Positions 8,297-16,207 of a DNA stretch of 64,000 bases are shown here, piece after piece. Position 1 is the stretch's first letter; each line of letters begins with the position of its first letter. This DNA is from Mesohalobacter salilacus (GTDB lineage: Bacteria; Bacteroidota; Bacteroidia; Flavobacteriales; Flavobacteriaceae). The position numbers and the translations under genes were made by a program. Below the pieces are notes generated by a model. It saw only the letters and a program-made list of their open reading frames with translations. It was not told the origin of the DNA and made no database searches. The DNA is taken from the NCBI GenBank assembly GCA_003931895.1, contig RRZV01000017.1, forward strand, positions 62,001 to 126,000. The letters run 5' to 3'.

Positions 8297-9877
8297 ATGA
8301 ATGCTAAAATTCCTGAAGATTACCAAATCACGAATCCCATTAAAGCAGACCAATATTTAATCAATGGCGAATTAAAAACTTGGGAAGGCAAGAGTGCTGT
8401 AGTCAATTCTACCATTTCTTCTACCGAAGACTACAAGCCTACCCATCTTGGCAGTGTGCCTGAGTTAGAAGAGTCTCAAGCTTTAGATGCTCTTGATGCA
8501 GCTTTAAATGCCTACGACCAAGGCAAAGGTTTATGGCCAACCATGCGGGTTAACGAACGCATTGACTGTATGGAGAAGTTTGTGAGGAAAATGGAAACCA
8601 AACGCGATATCGTCGTAAAACTCATCATGTGGGAAATTGGCAAAAACCTAAGTAGTGCCCAAAAAGAATTTGATAGAACCGTCAAATACATTTACGATAC
8701 CATTGAAGATTATAAAAACATTGACAGAAACGCGGCTAAGTTTGAAAAGCACGAAGGCGTTTACGCTCACATTCGTCGTGGTCCTCTTGGTGTCGTGTTA
8801 TGTCTTGGGCCTTATAATTATCCATTGAATGAAACCTTTGCTCTTTTAATACCAGCTTTGATGATGGGCAACACGGCTATATTTAAACCAGCTAAATTTG
8901 GTGTTTTGCTCATTACGCCATTACTGGAAGCTTTTCAGGAAAGTTTTCCTCCAGGCGTTGTTAATGTAATTTTTGGTCGTGGCCGTGTGTTGGCCAGTCC
9001 AATCATGAAAACGGGGAAAGTTGATGTTTTAGCTTTAATCGGAAACAGTAAATCAGCCAATGCATTAATAAACCAACATCCTAAAAGTAATCGCTTGCGC
9101 TTAGTGCTTGGTTTAGAAGCTAAAAACCCAGCCATAGTTTTACCACACGCCGATTTAGACTTAGCAGTAAGCGAGTGTATTTCAGGGAGTTTATCTTTTA
9201 ATGGTCAGCGTTGTACGGCTTTAAAAATCATTTATGTTCATGAGGATATTAAAAATGAATTTCTACAAAAATTTAATCAAGCAGTCGATAGCCAAAGTTT
9301 TGGCAATCCATGGGATGATGCTATGCTAACCCCGCTTCCAGAACCTGATAAGCCTCAATACATTCAGGAATTAATAGATGATGCTTTAGACAAAGGTGCC
9401 AAAATTCTAAACAAAAAAGGCGGACAACATTTTGACAATTACATTTGGCCTGCTGTTTTGTATCCTGTAACTAAAAATATGCGTGTTTATGAGGAAGAGC
9501 AGTTTGGCCCCGTAATTCCAGTAGTTTCATTTACTGATATCAATGAACCTTTAGACGATATGGCCGAATCTAATTACGGTCAGCAGGTCAGTTTGTTTGG
9601 TAAAAATGTAGATGTGTTGGCTCCTTTAATCGATACTTTAGCCAACTTAGTTTGTCGTGTAAACCTTAACAGTTCTTGTCAGCGTGGTCCAGATGTATAT
9701 CCGTTTACTGGCCGAAAAGATTCAGCAAAATCAACTTTGAGTGTCCACGATGCTTTACGCTCATTTTCTATTAGAACTTTTGTGGCTACAAAAGACAATC
9801 CACAAAATTTAGAAATTTTAGAAGAGCTCTTAGAGAAGAAACAATCGAAGTTTATCAGTACGGAATATATTTTATAA
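8297..9877 (+). CDS. gapN: NADP-dependent glyceraldehyde-3-phosphate dehydrogenase-like aldehyde dehydrogenase
   Basis: 526 residues from the ATG at 8297 (an in-frame ATG at 8285 would add four). It is an aldehyde dehydrogenase: [20 protein letters not shown] in the cofactor domain, the catalytic Glu region [16 protein letters not shown], the catalytic Cys306 in NGQRCTALK, and [12 protein letters not shown]. The long N-terminal region and the PYNYPLNE and [14 protein letters not shown] stretches are like GapN, which oxidises glyceraldehyde 3-phosphate directly to 3-phosphoglycerate and makes NADPH. GapN-type genes are common in Flavobacteriia. It appears monocistronic: intergenic sequence lies on both sides and the next gene is convergent. 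GapN itself is likely; another NADP-dependent aldehyde substrate is the main alternative. Confidence 0.85.
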   Translation: MNAKIPEDYQITNPIKADQYLINGELKTWEGKSAVVNSTISSTEDYKPTHLGSVPELEESQALDALDAALNAYDQGKGLWPTMRVNERIDCMEKFVRKMETKRDIVVKLIMWEIGKNLSSAQKEFDRTVKYIYDTIEDYKNIDRNAAKFEKHEGVYAHIRRGPLGVVLCLGPYNYPLNETFALLIPALMMGNTAIFKPAKFGVLLITPLLEAFQESFPPGVVNVIFGRGRVLASPIMKTGKVDVLALIGNSKSANALINQHPKSNRLRLVLGLEAKNPAIVLPHADLDLAVSECISGSLSFNGQRCTALKIIYVHEDIKNEFLQKFNQAVDSQSFGNPWDDAMLTPLPEPDKPQYIQELIDDALDKGAKILNKKGGQHFDNYIWPAVLYPVTKNMRVYEEEQFGPVIPVVSFTDINEPLDDMAESNYGQQVSLFGKNVDVLAPLIDTLANLVCRVNLNSSCQRGPDVYPFTGRKDSAKSTLSVHDALRSFSIRTFVATKDNPQNLEILEELLEKKQSKFISTEYIL

Positions 9878-9979
9878 AGGAATTTCTTTATATTTTATTC
9901 AAAATGTAGGAAATTAAAAAATTGAGTTTTTTCGGCAGTATGGTTAGAGATGTATTTATGAAGGTATAAGCTAATCACC

Positions 9980-10885
9980 TCACAAACCTTTCTCTCGTTT
10001 CCTCGCCCGATTCCGACTGACCATATAAACGCCTATAAATACTAAAATCCCAGCAATGACTTTGATGAGGTTGAGCTGGTCTGCACCAGTAATGATAGCA
10101 AAGGCAATAGCAATTAAAGGTTGAAGATATACAAAGACACCAATGGTAGAAGCAGAAAGTTCTTTAAGGGCATAAATATTGAGCAAATACGTTAAAACGG
10201 TAGTGCCTAATACGACAAATCCCATCCGCCAAATAGCAGAAAATGGCAAGCTAACCCACTCTACTTGTGTAAATTCACGAATACCAATTGGAAAATTGAT
10301 GATGACAGCAATCAAGAAAAACCATTTCATCAATGTGATACTACTGTATCGAGTGGTCAAAGGTCGCACCACAATGAGATATAAACCGTATGACAAGGCA
10401 TTGACAATTATCATAGCATTACCAAGTGGGATATTGGGTGCATTGGTTGTAGAAGCTGTGGTAAAAATCACCAACATCAAGGCGCCGACCAGACCTAATA
10501 CTGCACCCGAAGCTTTAAGCCAAGTAATCTTTTCTCGAATTAAAACCGCTGATAAAATAAACACTAAAATTGGTGAAATAGTCACAATCACTGATGAATT
10601 TATAGGCGTTGATAAACTCAAACCTTTAAAAAACAAAAGCATGTTTATAAACATCCCTAATACTGCACAAAGAATAATCCGTGACCAATCGCGACGTTGA
10701 ATAGGTTCAGATTTTACAAAACAACTAATGAACCAAAAAATGACTGTCGCCCCTAAAACGCGAAGCATTACAAATCCAAAAGCTTCTATATGATCAGGCA
10801 TTAAGCCTTTCGCTAAAGTATGATTAACACCGTAAATAAAACTTGCACCTGTGGCGGCAAGAATCGCCCAAATGCGCTTATTCAC
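9980..10885 (-). CDS. DMT superfamily transporter (EamA)
   Basis: 301 residues, ten predicted membrane helices as two EamA repeats, e.g. FIYGVNHTLAKGL in the first and the second-repeat motif ending GVYMVSRNRARKREKGL. It probably exports a small metabolite or amino acid. The start is GTG at 10885, inside the last codons of the ArsC-like gene (8-base overlap), which points to translational coupling. The GTG is chosen because the first helix follows at once. The substrate is unknown. Confidence 0.88.
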   Translation of the reverse strand: MNKRIWAILAATGASFIYGVNHTLAKGLMPDHIEAFGFVMLRVLGATVIFWFISCFVKSEPIQRRDWSRIILCAVLGMFINMLLFFKGLSLSTPINSSVIVTISPILVFILSAVLIREKITWLKASGAVLGLVGALMLVIFTTASTTNAPNIPLGNAMIIVNALSYGLYLIVVRPLTTRYSSITLMKWFFLIAVIINFPIGIREFTQVEWVSLPFSAIWRMGFVVLGTTVLTYLLNIYALKELSASTIGVFVYLQPLIAIAFAIITGADQLNLIKVIAGILVFIGVYMVSRNRARKREKGL

Positions 10886-11228
10886 TTAAATGTGCTTTTA
10901 AGGCTTCTAAAACTTTTTTAGAATTGCCTATAAAAACCTGATTGTCATCAATAAAAACGGGACGTTTAATAAATGAATAATGTTCCAGCAACAAAGCTTT
11001 ATAATCTTCTTCAGAAAGGTTTTGATTTTTTAAATCGCGTTTTTGCCATAATTGAGCTCTGCGATTTATTAAAGCTTCATAGCTATCGACATGTTGTCTT
11101 AAAAACTCAATATCTTCTTTGGACGCTGGTTTTTTTTTAGTGTCTTGCAACTCAAAGCCATTTGTGTTGACTTCAGATAAAATACGTTTACAAGTATTGC
11201 AAGTCGATAAGTAAAGGACTTTTTTCAT
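10878..11228 (-). CDS. ArsC/Spx-family thioredoxin-fold protein
   Basis: 116 residues with an ArsC/Spx/YffB fold. The N-terminal CNTCKR (CxxC) is followed by ELQDTKKKPASKEDIEFLRQ, and the C-terminal half has FIKRPVFIDDNQVFIGNSKK, the usual RP-[VI] element around the cis-Pro. Spx-like regulators and glutathione/thioredoxin-linked arsenate reductases share this fold. The CxxC form is more like the Spx/YffB group than classical ArsC, and no ars genes are nearby. Cytosolic. It is translationally coupled to the downstream DMT transporter. Confidence 0.85.
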   Translation of the reverse strand: MKKVLYLSTCNTCKRILSEVNTNGFELQDTKKKPASKEDIEFLRQHVDSYEALINRRAQLWQKRDLKNQNLSEEDYKALLLEHYSFIKRPVFIDDNQVFIGNSKKVLEALKAHLSE

Positions 11229-11239
11229 TGGATTATTTT

Positions 11240-11494
11240 TTAAGATGATGCGCTTTGTGACTTTTTCTTTTGCTTCTGATGCGTTCTATAGATATAATAG
11301 CCTAACCCACCCATAAGCAGATAAGGAAAAGCCATCAAATAGACAATACCATCGTTAATGCCTTCAGCCGCTGAATTATCTGCATTGCTTTCTAAAACCG
11401 CTCGACACATTGAGCATTGGGCAGAGATATTTTCAATTGATAAAATAATTAAAAGAATAGAAATTAATATCGTGATATGGTTTTTATAACTCAT
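11240..11494 (-). CDS. Small exported membrane protein with CSMC motif
   Basis: 84 residues. An N-terminal hydrophobic signal (ILISILLIILSIENISA), then QCSMCRAV, a short acidic loop and one C-terminal membrane helix (GIVYLMAFPYLLMGGLGYYIY) with a basic tail. I recall short CxxC membrane proteins of this type after DUF420 in flavobacterial oxidase operons, which would make this the last cytochrome-oxidase-linked gene, separated from the rest by the toxin-antitoxin pair. The CxxC could take part in thiol or metal exchange during oxidase assembly; this is inference only. It lies 11 bases upstream of the ArsC-like gene on the same strand. Confidence 0.65.
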   Translation of the reverse strand: MSYKNHITILISILLIILSIENISAQCSMCRAVLESNADNSAAEGINDGIVYLMAFPYLLMGGLGYYIYRTHQKQKKKSQSASS

Positions 11495-11502
11495 TTTAAT
11501 CT

Positions 11503-11919
11503 TTAGTTTATAATTTTTAGATAAGATTCTGGTGTGTAAATTGTAAGTGAACTTTTTTTATAATCTTTTACATTTCTTGTTATAATAATATTTATATGTT
11601 TTGATTCGATAGCAGCAAAATTTTGCAAAGCATCTTCAAAATCAATAAAATCAGAATTTAGAGCCTTTAATACTATTTTTTGGTTCATATTAATTATTCT
11701 CATGTATTTAAGTAATCCTTTTAGATTAGCTATCACTTTATCGTGTTTAGCTGTTTTTCTTAGTAAATAATAAACATTTGCAACAACAAGAGGTGAAGTA
11801 AATGCTACTACTTTATTATAAGCACATAAATTTAAAACTTTTGATGCGCTTTCAGAAAATGGATGCCTATCATAAAAATAATCAATAATAATATCAGAAT
11901 CAATAAATACCTTATTCAT
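11503..11919 (-). CDS. PIN-domain toxin (type II toxin-antitoxin)
   Basis: 138 residues, a PIN-domain ribonuclease fold. The first acidic residues lie in FIDSDIIIDYFYDR, a central acidic pair in DFIDFEDALQNF, and a late Asp in IITRNVKDYKKS, which together form the metal-binding site of PIN nucleases. Such toxins cleave RNA when freed from their antitoxin. The gene overlaps the upstream antitoxin by 8 bases, so it is translationally coupled. Its AT-rich sequence and its position between DUF420 and the small CxxC gene suggest insertion into the oxidase operon. Confidence 0.85.
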   Translation of the reverse strand: MNKVFIDSDIIIDYFYDRHPFSESASKVLNLCAYNKVVAFTSPLVVANVYYLLRKTAKHDKVIANLKGLLKYMRIINMNQKIVLKALNSDFIDFEDALQNFAAIESKHINIIITRNVKDYKKSSLTIYTPESYLKIIN

Positions 11920-12181
11920 TTAGATAGTTTAAAAATTTTTTGTCTTTTGCCTCTCTCAATTCTTTCTTATAGTCTAAACTTAAGTTTTTGGGCATTTTAA
12001 ATGAACCCCTTAGAGCAGCTACATCAGGATGAATTTCATCATTTTTTGACCCTTCTTTATCCGTTACCGTCTTTAAAAGATTTTCAATTAAATTAGAAAG
12101 ACTACGGTTTTCGCTTTTAGCGTAGCGTTTGGCTTGCTCTATAACCTCTTTATCTATGGTTAATGTCAATTTAGCATTCAT
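11912..12181 (-). CDS. Antitoxin, ribbon-helix-helix type (DUF6364-like)
   Basis: 89 residues. The N-terminus KLTLTIDKEVIEQAKRYAK then NRSLSNLIENLL is a ribbon-helix-helix DNA-binding pattern typical of antitoxins paired with PIN toxins. The C-terminal half is charged and probably wraps the toxin. It is the first gene of the pair. Just upstream lies a near-perfect inverted repeat (12209-12248) that overlaps a TAnnTTTG box on the same strand and is a likely autoregulatory operator. Confidence 0.85.
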   Translation of the reverse strand: MNAKLTLTIDKEVIEQAKRYAKSENRSLSNLIENLLKTVTDKEGSKNDEIHPDVAALRGSFKMPKNLSLDYKKELREAKDKKFLNYLNE

Positions 12182-12207
12182 AACAATCCAATTTTATTCA
12201 AAAATAA

Positions 12208-12248
12208 CAAAAATACGTGTAAAATTATAATTACTTATACGTATTTTT
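12208..12248 (-). promoter_or_regulatory. Candidate promoter/operator of the PIN toxin-antitoxin pair
   Basis: The arms at 12209-12222 and 12235-12248 match in 13 of 14 positions as an inverted repeat, each containing an ATACGT core, with a 12-base AT spacer. On the minus strand TATTTTTG (12208-12215) matches TAnnTTTG and overlaps the inner arm; a second identical box lies at 12199-12206. This layout would let the antitoxin block its own promoter. Confidence 0.6.
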
Positions 12249-12783
12249 AATAATACGGATGCATAAAAATATACACTAAAACCCCGGTAATCGCGACATA
12301 CATCCAAATCGGGAAAGTCCATTTAGCAATTTTTTTATGCTTTTCATACTGGCCTGTCAGACCGCGATACATGGTAAACAACACCAATGGAATGATAATT
12401 CCCGACAACACAATATGAGTAATTAAAATAAAAAAATATACATATCTCATCCAACCTTCACCGCCGTATGGCACCGGCTCATGGCTAATTTTTGAAATGA
12501 CATAACTTACTAAAAACACCACTGAAAGCACAAAAGCTGAAATCATCACATTACGGTGTAATATCATTTTTTGATTTTTAATCAGCAAATAACCAACAAA
12601 TAGTAGAATAGCGGTTAAGCCATTAATAACCGCATGAAAAAACGGAAAAGTGCCGACCTCCAACCCAAGAATATTGGTTCTGGTATCGAGGTTCATTAAT
12701 AAAATAACAATCAAAGGCACAGCTACTGATAAGGCAATAATCAAATTAACTGTAAAGCGATTTGGTGAGATGATAGATTTCAT
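12247..12783 (-). CDS. DUF420 membrane protein, cytochrome oxidase linked
   Basis: 178 residues with five membrane helices, a DUF420 protein. Conserved His residues sit at helix ends (FFHAVINGLTA, KMILHRNVMIS, ILITHIVLSG). DUF420 proteins are regularly encoded with SCO1 and heme-copper oxidase subunits, and the His pattern suggests heme or copper handling. The gene begins 2 bases after SCO1 on the same strand. Acts in the inner membrane; the exact role in oxidase assembly is not established. Confidence 0.88.
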   Translation of the reverse strand: MKSIISPNRFTVNLIIALSVAVPLIVILLMNLDTRTNILGLEVGTFPFFHAVINGLTAILLFVGYLLIKNQKMILHRNVMISAFVLSVVFLVSYVISKISHEPVPYGGEGWMRYVYFFILITHIVLSGIIIPLVLFTMYRGLTGQYEKHKKIAKWTFPIWMYVAITGVLVYIFMHPYY

Positions 12784-12785
12784 AA

Positions 12786-13466
12786 TTATTCTTTAAGCAA
12801 TTGTTTAATATCTTCAATTAAAATGTCGATTTGTTGTTCTTCACTATAGCGATTTTGGTCTGCGTCGTATTCTACAGCACCTTGATAAAACACAATTGGG
12901 TTGCCATTGGCATCGCGTCGGCTTCTCAAATAACCTTGTTTGTCAACTAAAGCAAAAAAACCAGAATGCTCAAAACCACCAGCAGCACGAGATTCTTGTT
13001 TGGCATATAAGTTAAATCCGTTGTTGGCTAAATTCATAATGTTATCCATTTTGCCAGTCATTAAATGCCAATTAGGATGTTTGACGCCGATTTCTTTAGC
13101 ATAACGTTTAAGTTGCGCCACAGTATCATTAAGAGGGTCAATGCTGATAGAAGCGATTCCAAATTGGTCTTCGCCATAAAATTTACGCTGTATTTGCACC
13201 ATATTTTTATTCATTATGGGACAAATCGTTGGGCATGTTGAAAAGAAAAATTCAACCACATAAACTTTGTTGTTATAATCTTGATTGGTTATCGTATCAC
13301 CATTTTGATTGATGAGTTTGAATTGTGGCACTTTTCGCTTTTCACCATCAAGAGTAATGTAAGCCAAATCTTCTTTTTCAGAACGACTTTGAGATTCTTT
13401 ATAAACCCAATAGCCAAAAATTAAAACCACTACAACAAGTCCGATATATTTAAAATACTTTTTCAT
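12786..13466 (-). CDS. SCO1/SenC-family copper chaperone
   Basis: 226 residues. An N-terminal membrane anchor (residues 5-21) is followed by a periplasmic thioredoxin-fold domain with the copper-binding FSTCPTICPIMN (CxxxC) and the conserved His in GFEHSGFFALVD. SCO1 proteins deliver copper to, or keep reduced, the CuA site in subunit II of cytochrome c oxidase. It overlaps the upstream gene by 4 bases and sits 2 bases before DUF420, within the oxidase assembly operon. Confident family call; subunit II itself is not in the window. Confidence 0.92.
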   Translation of the reverse strand: MKKYFKYIGLVVVVLIFGYWVYKESQSRSEKEDLAYITLDGEKRKVPQFKLINQNGDTITNQDYNNKVYVVEFFFSTCPTICPIMNKNMVQIQRKFYGEDQFGIASISIDPLNDTVAQLKRYAKEIGVKHPNWHLMTGKMDNIMNLANNGFNLYAKQESRAAGGFEHSGFFALVDKQGYLRSRRDANGNPIVFYQGAVEYDADQNRYSEEQQIDILIEDIKQLLKE

Positions 13467-14128
13467 TCTGCTTTTTCTTTGTCGTCCTTATTATATTTTT
13501 TTAGAGCTAAACGATATTCAGCTAAAATCACTTTTACGTCATCATTCATTTCATCACTGAGTTCAGCTACAGAAGCCATATTGTAGGCATAGCGTTTACT
13601 ACCATCTTCATCTTCTAAACGTCCTCTTAGGTTTCTGTCTTTATCAATGATAAAAACATGGCTACTGCTTTGAAGTTTATCTAAAGCTAAATCAGTTTTT
13701 AAGCTATTAAAAAGCTGTTGAGTTTGATATGTGTTAAGTTCGATAAAAAACCACTTATCAGCTTCAGAGGTATAGTTTAAAGCTTCCATAAAACTTTTAA
13801 CCTCATCGGTTTGCCCGGGCAAAATCACGCTGACAAATTGCAAATCTTTAAATTCTTTATAACGGTCGTAAATTTTTTCTTTGAGATTAAAGGCAAAGGC
13901 TTTTTTGGTGTTTACATCAGCTCCTAAAAAACTGAGAATGGTAATTTTATCTTGAAAAGTGACAAGGCTATCTTTAAAAACACTTTTGTAACTGTCATTA
14001 ATCAACACATTTTCACTGACGGTGTCAAGTTTTGCAAAGTTATTCACACCGCTGGCAAAAAACATATAAGCAAACAATGGCAGGATAAACAATATACTGA
14101 GAACGATGTGTTTTTTTTGAATTTTCAT
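13463..14128 (-). CDS. Membrane-anchored thioredoxin-fold-like protein beside SCO1
   Basis: 221 residues. One N-terminal membrane helix (VLSILFILPLFAYMFFAS), then a soluble domain whose order (ITILSFLGADV, LQFVSVILPG, DKWFFIELN, SSHVFIIDKDRNLRGRL) follows a SCO1/thioredoxin fold, but with no CxxxC or other Cys at the expected place. It overlaps SCO1 by 4 bases. It may be a Cys-less partner or scaffold for SCO1 in oxidase assembly; I do not recognise a named family. It ends in a Lys/Glu-rich tail. Confidence 0.7.
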   Translation of the reverse strand: MKIQKKHIVLSILFILPLFAYMFFASGVNNFAKLDTVSENVLINDSYKSVFKDSLVTFQDKITILSFLGADVNTKKAFAFNLKEKIYDRYKEFKDLQFVSVILPGQTDEVKSFMEALNYTSEADKWFFIELNTYQTQQLFNSLKTDLALDKLQSSSHVFIIDKDRNLRGRLEDEDGSKRYAYNMASVAELSDEMNDDVKVILAEYRLALKKYNKDDKEKAE

Positions 14129-14208
14129 ATGTGCAAAAATAAAAAAAGGCAGTCTTCAAATGGACCGCCTTATCAATGATTTAACCAATTTTTATGCTAT
14201 GAATATCG

Positions 14209-14574
14209 CTAAAAATCCCATGTGATATGGCCACCGGTATATACTTCTTCAATATAGCCTCCTTCAATTAGCAAAATAGCAATTAGATAGCAAATGAGAA
14301 AAACGGCTGTCCAAACGACAACTCGTCTGAGCCCTTTAGTCTCATGTTCCATGTGCATAAATGCCCAAACAATATAATAGGCTTTAACTATTGTTAGAAT
14401 GATGAATAGCCAATTAAGAATAGGTGTATTAATAAATGTGGTTTCAACAAAAAATCTTGGTCTGATGTAACCAAAAATTACTTCAACAATGGTCAATACT
14501 GAAAGTATGATAAAAACACTCCAAATGCGTTTTTTTGCTGAGCTTGAATCGTGTGTTGCTGTATCGTGAGCCAT
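14209..14574 (-). CDS. Cytochrome c oxidase subunit IV-like protein
   Basis: 121 residues, three membrane helices (IWSVFIILSVLTIVEVIFGY, WLFIILTIVKAYYIVWAFMH, WTAVFLICYLIAILLIEGG), matching the prokaryotic COX4/CyoD family in length and topology, with the common AYYIVWAFMHMEHE stretch. It stabilises the heme-copper oxidase complex in the inner membrane. It lies 20 bases after the subunit III gene, same strand. Confidence 0.88.
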   Translation of the reverse strand: MAHDTATHDSSSAKKRIWSVFIILSVLTIVEVIFGYIRPRFFVETTFINTPILNWLFIILTIVKAYYIVWAFMHMEHETKGLRRVVVWTAVFLICYLIAILLIEGGYIEEVYTGGHITWDF

Positions 14575-14594
14575 GTAAAATATCGTTTAAAAAA

Positions 14595-15581
14595 TTATAC
14601 CAAATAGAAAAATGTAAATACAAATACCCAAACCAAATCGACAAAGTGCCAGTATAGACCAACTTTTTCCACCATTTCGTAGCTGCCGCGTTTTTCGTAA
14701 GTGCCAAGTAAAACATTAAAGAAAATAATGATTAAAATTACCACTCCAGAAAAGACGTGAAACCCGTGAAAGCCTGTAATAAAAAAGAAAAAGTCAGCAA
14801 ATAAAGGTGCGCCGTATTCGTTTTTGGTCATGTTGGCACCTTCTATTATGCCTATGCCTCTGTTATTCAAATAATCTAAGGATGTCTCACGGTCTAAAAT
14901 GGTTTTTTCGCCATTTTCGTCCAACTTCATTGTCCTGATTCTCAAGTCTTCGTTGGCGGCAAAACCAGCTTTTATTTGATCTAAAGTAAATTCCGGTAAA
15001 GCCTTCTCATCCATATACCATAAGCCTTCACTTTCGGTATGTTGTTGCCTAAGCCCTTCTCGTTCTCCTGAAGCTACATCTTCAAGCGCTACGCGTTCAC
15101 CTTCGTTATTGGCGAATTGCAATATTTTACCACTTCGGGTTTCAACGGCACCGTATTCGCCACTTATGAAATTAGACCATTCCCATGCTTGAGAGCCTAA
15201 GAAAATAGCACCACCTAAAATGGTCAAAGCCATATAAAGGGTTACTTTTTTCTTATTCATATGATGTCCTGCGTCAACGGCTAAAACCATCGTTACAGAT
15301 GAAAATATCAAAATAAAAGTCATCAAAGCCACATAAAACATCGGCGCATCTACACCGTGTAAAAATGGGAAGTGATTAAACACCTCATCGGCTATAGGCC
15401 ATTCTGTAGAAAATTTAAATCTAGAGAACCCGTATGCTGCCAAAAACCCAGAAAAGGTCAACGCATCCGATAATATAAAAAACCACATCATCAATTTACC
15501 ATAACTGGCTTTAAGCGGTTGTTTTCCGCCGCCCCAAAGTTTTCCTTCAGTTCCTGTTTTTGCAACAGCAGTCGTATCCAT
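14595..15581 (-). CDS. Cytochrome c oxidase subunit III (long form)
   Basis: 328 residues of the heme-copper oxidase subunit III family. N-terminal helices include LMMWFFILSDALTFSGFLAAYG and LGSQAWEWSNFI; the C-terminal helices include FFFFITGFHGFHVFSGV and VGLYWHFVDLVWVFVFTFFY. Between the two halves (about residues 141-258) is a hydrophilic insert of more than 100 residues that short subunit III proteins lack. Such inserts occur in Bacteroidota oxidases and would face the periplasm if topology is standard, perhaps where a cytochrome docks. It follows a second, shorter subunit-III-like gene by 44 bases. Confidence 0.92.
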   Translation of the reverse strand: MDTTAVAKTGTEGKLWGGGKQPLKASYGKLMMWFFILSDALTFSGFLAAYGFSRFKFSTEWPIADEVFNHFPFLHGVDAPMFYVALMTFILIFSSVTMVLAVDAGHHMNKKKVTLYMALTILGGAIFLGSQAWEWSNFISGEYGAVETRSGKILQFANNEGERVALEDVASGEREGLRQQHTESEGLWYMDEKALPEFTLDQIKAGFAANEDLRIRTMKLDENGEKTILDRETSLDYLNNRGIGIIEGANMTKNEYGAPLFADFFFFITGFHGFHVFSGVVILIIIFFNVLLGTYEKRGSYEMVEKVGLYWHFVDLVWVFVFTFFYLV

Positions 15582-15625
15582 AGTTTAGGTTTTATTTAAG
15601 AATTAGGCAAAAATAGTTAAATTTA

Positions 15626-16207
15626 TTATTTATAGAAACTTAAAAAGAAAAACAAAAATAACCACAACACATCTACAAAGTGCCAAAACGTTGAACCTAT
15701 TGTAAATCCTAACATTTTGCTTGAATTATAGCGTTTTCTAAAATGATTATAAATTAGCACCAAAAGCACGATTATGCCTGCAACTAAATGCACCAAATGC
15801 GCCATGACCAAAACATAAATATAAGATGAATTAATCGTGCTGGTTTCTCCAGTAAAATAATACCCGTTTTCAATTAAAGTTTCAAAGCCATGTAATTGTA
15901 AACCGACAAAAGTAGCGCCTAAAAGAAAAGTCACAAATAAAAATAATGACGTGAGTTTTCTATTGTCAGATTTTAAAAATTTCTTAGAAAAGAAAAGTGT
16001 TAAACTACTCAAAACTATCACAATCGTACTGATGCCAAAAGTTTCGGGCAACTCAAAGTCTGAAACCCAATCTGGACGTTTACTGCTTACCACGTAAGCA
16101 CTGGTCAAACCTGCAAAGGTCATCACCATACTAATAATACCGAACCATAACATCATTTTTTTGGATCGGTCTCGCTTTTCTTGTTCTGAACGCTGTTCTA
16201 TAGCCAT
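15626..16207 (-). CDS. Heme-copper oxidase subunit III-like protein (short form)
   Basis: 193 residues with five membrane helices: MMLWFGIISMVMTFAGLTSAYVV, VLVMAHLVHLVAGIIVLLVL, and the final TIGSTFWHFVDVLWLFLFFFL with the WHFVD motif of subunit III. It overlaps ctaB by 10 bases and precedes the long subunit III. The pair of adjacent subunit-III proteins is usual in this phylum; one may belong to the mature complex and the other to assembly. Confidence 0.9.
   Translation of the reverse strand: MAIEQRSEQEKRDRSKKMMLWFGIISMVMTFAGLTSAYVVSSKRPDWVSDFELPETFGISTIVIVLSSLTLFFSKKFLKSDNRKLTSLFLFVTFLLGATFVGLQLHGFETLIENGYYFTGETSTINSSYIYVLVMAHLVHLVAGIIVLLVLIYNHFRKRYNSSKMLGFTIGSTFWHFVDVLWLFLFFFLSFYK

Noticed and set aside
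9878-9979. Terminator between gapN and the DMT gene
   Set aside because: Only AATTTC/GAAATT pair over a long AT-rich loop; too weak to call.
10179-10700. 173-codon open frame on the plus strand
   Set aside because: It lies wholly opposite the DMT transporter, has no domain and no promoter, and reflects the composition of the membrane gene.
11240-11494. Third component of the toxin-antitoxin system
   Set aside because: The product is a signal-bearing membrane protein with its own start; it is more like an oxidase-linked protein than a toxin-antitoxin part.
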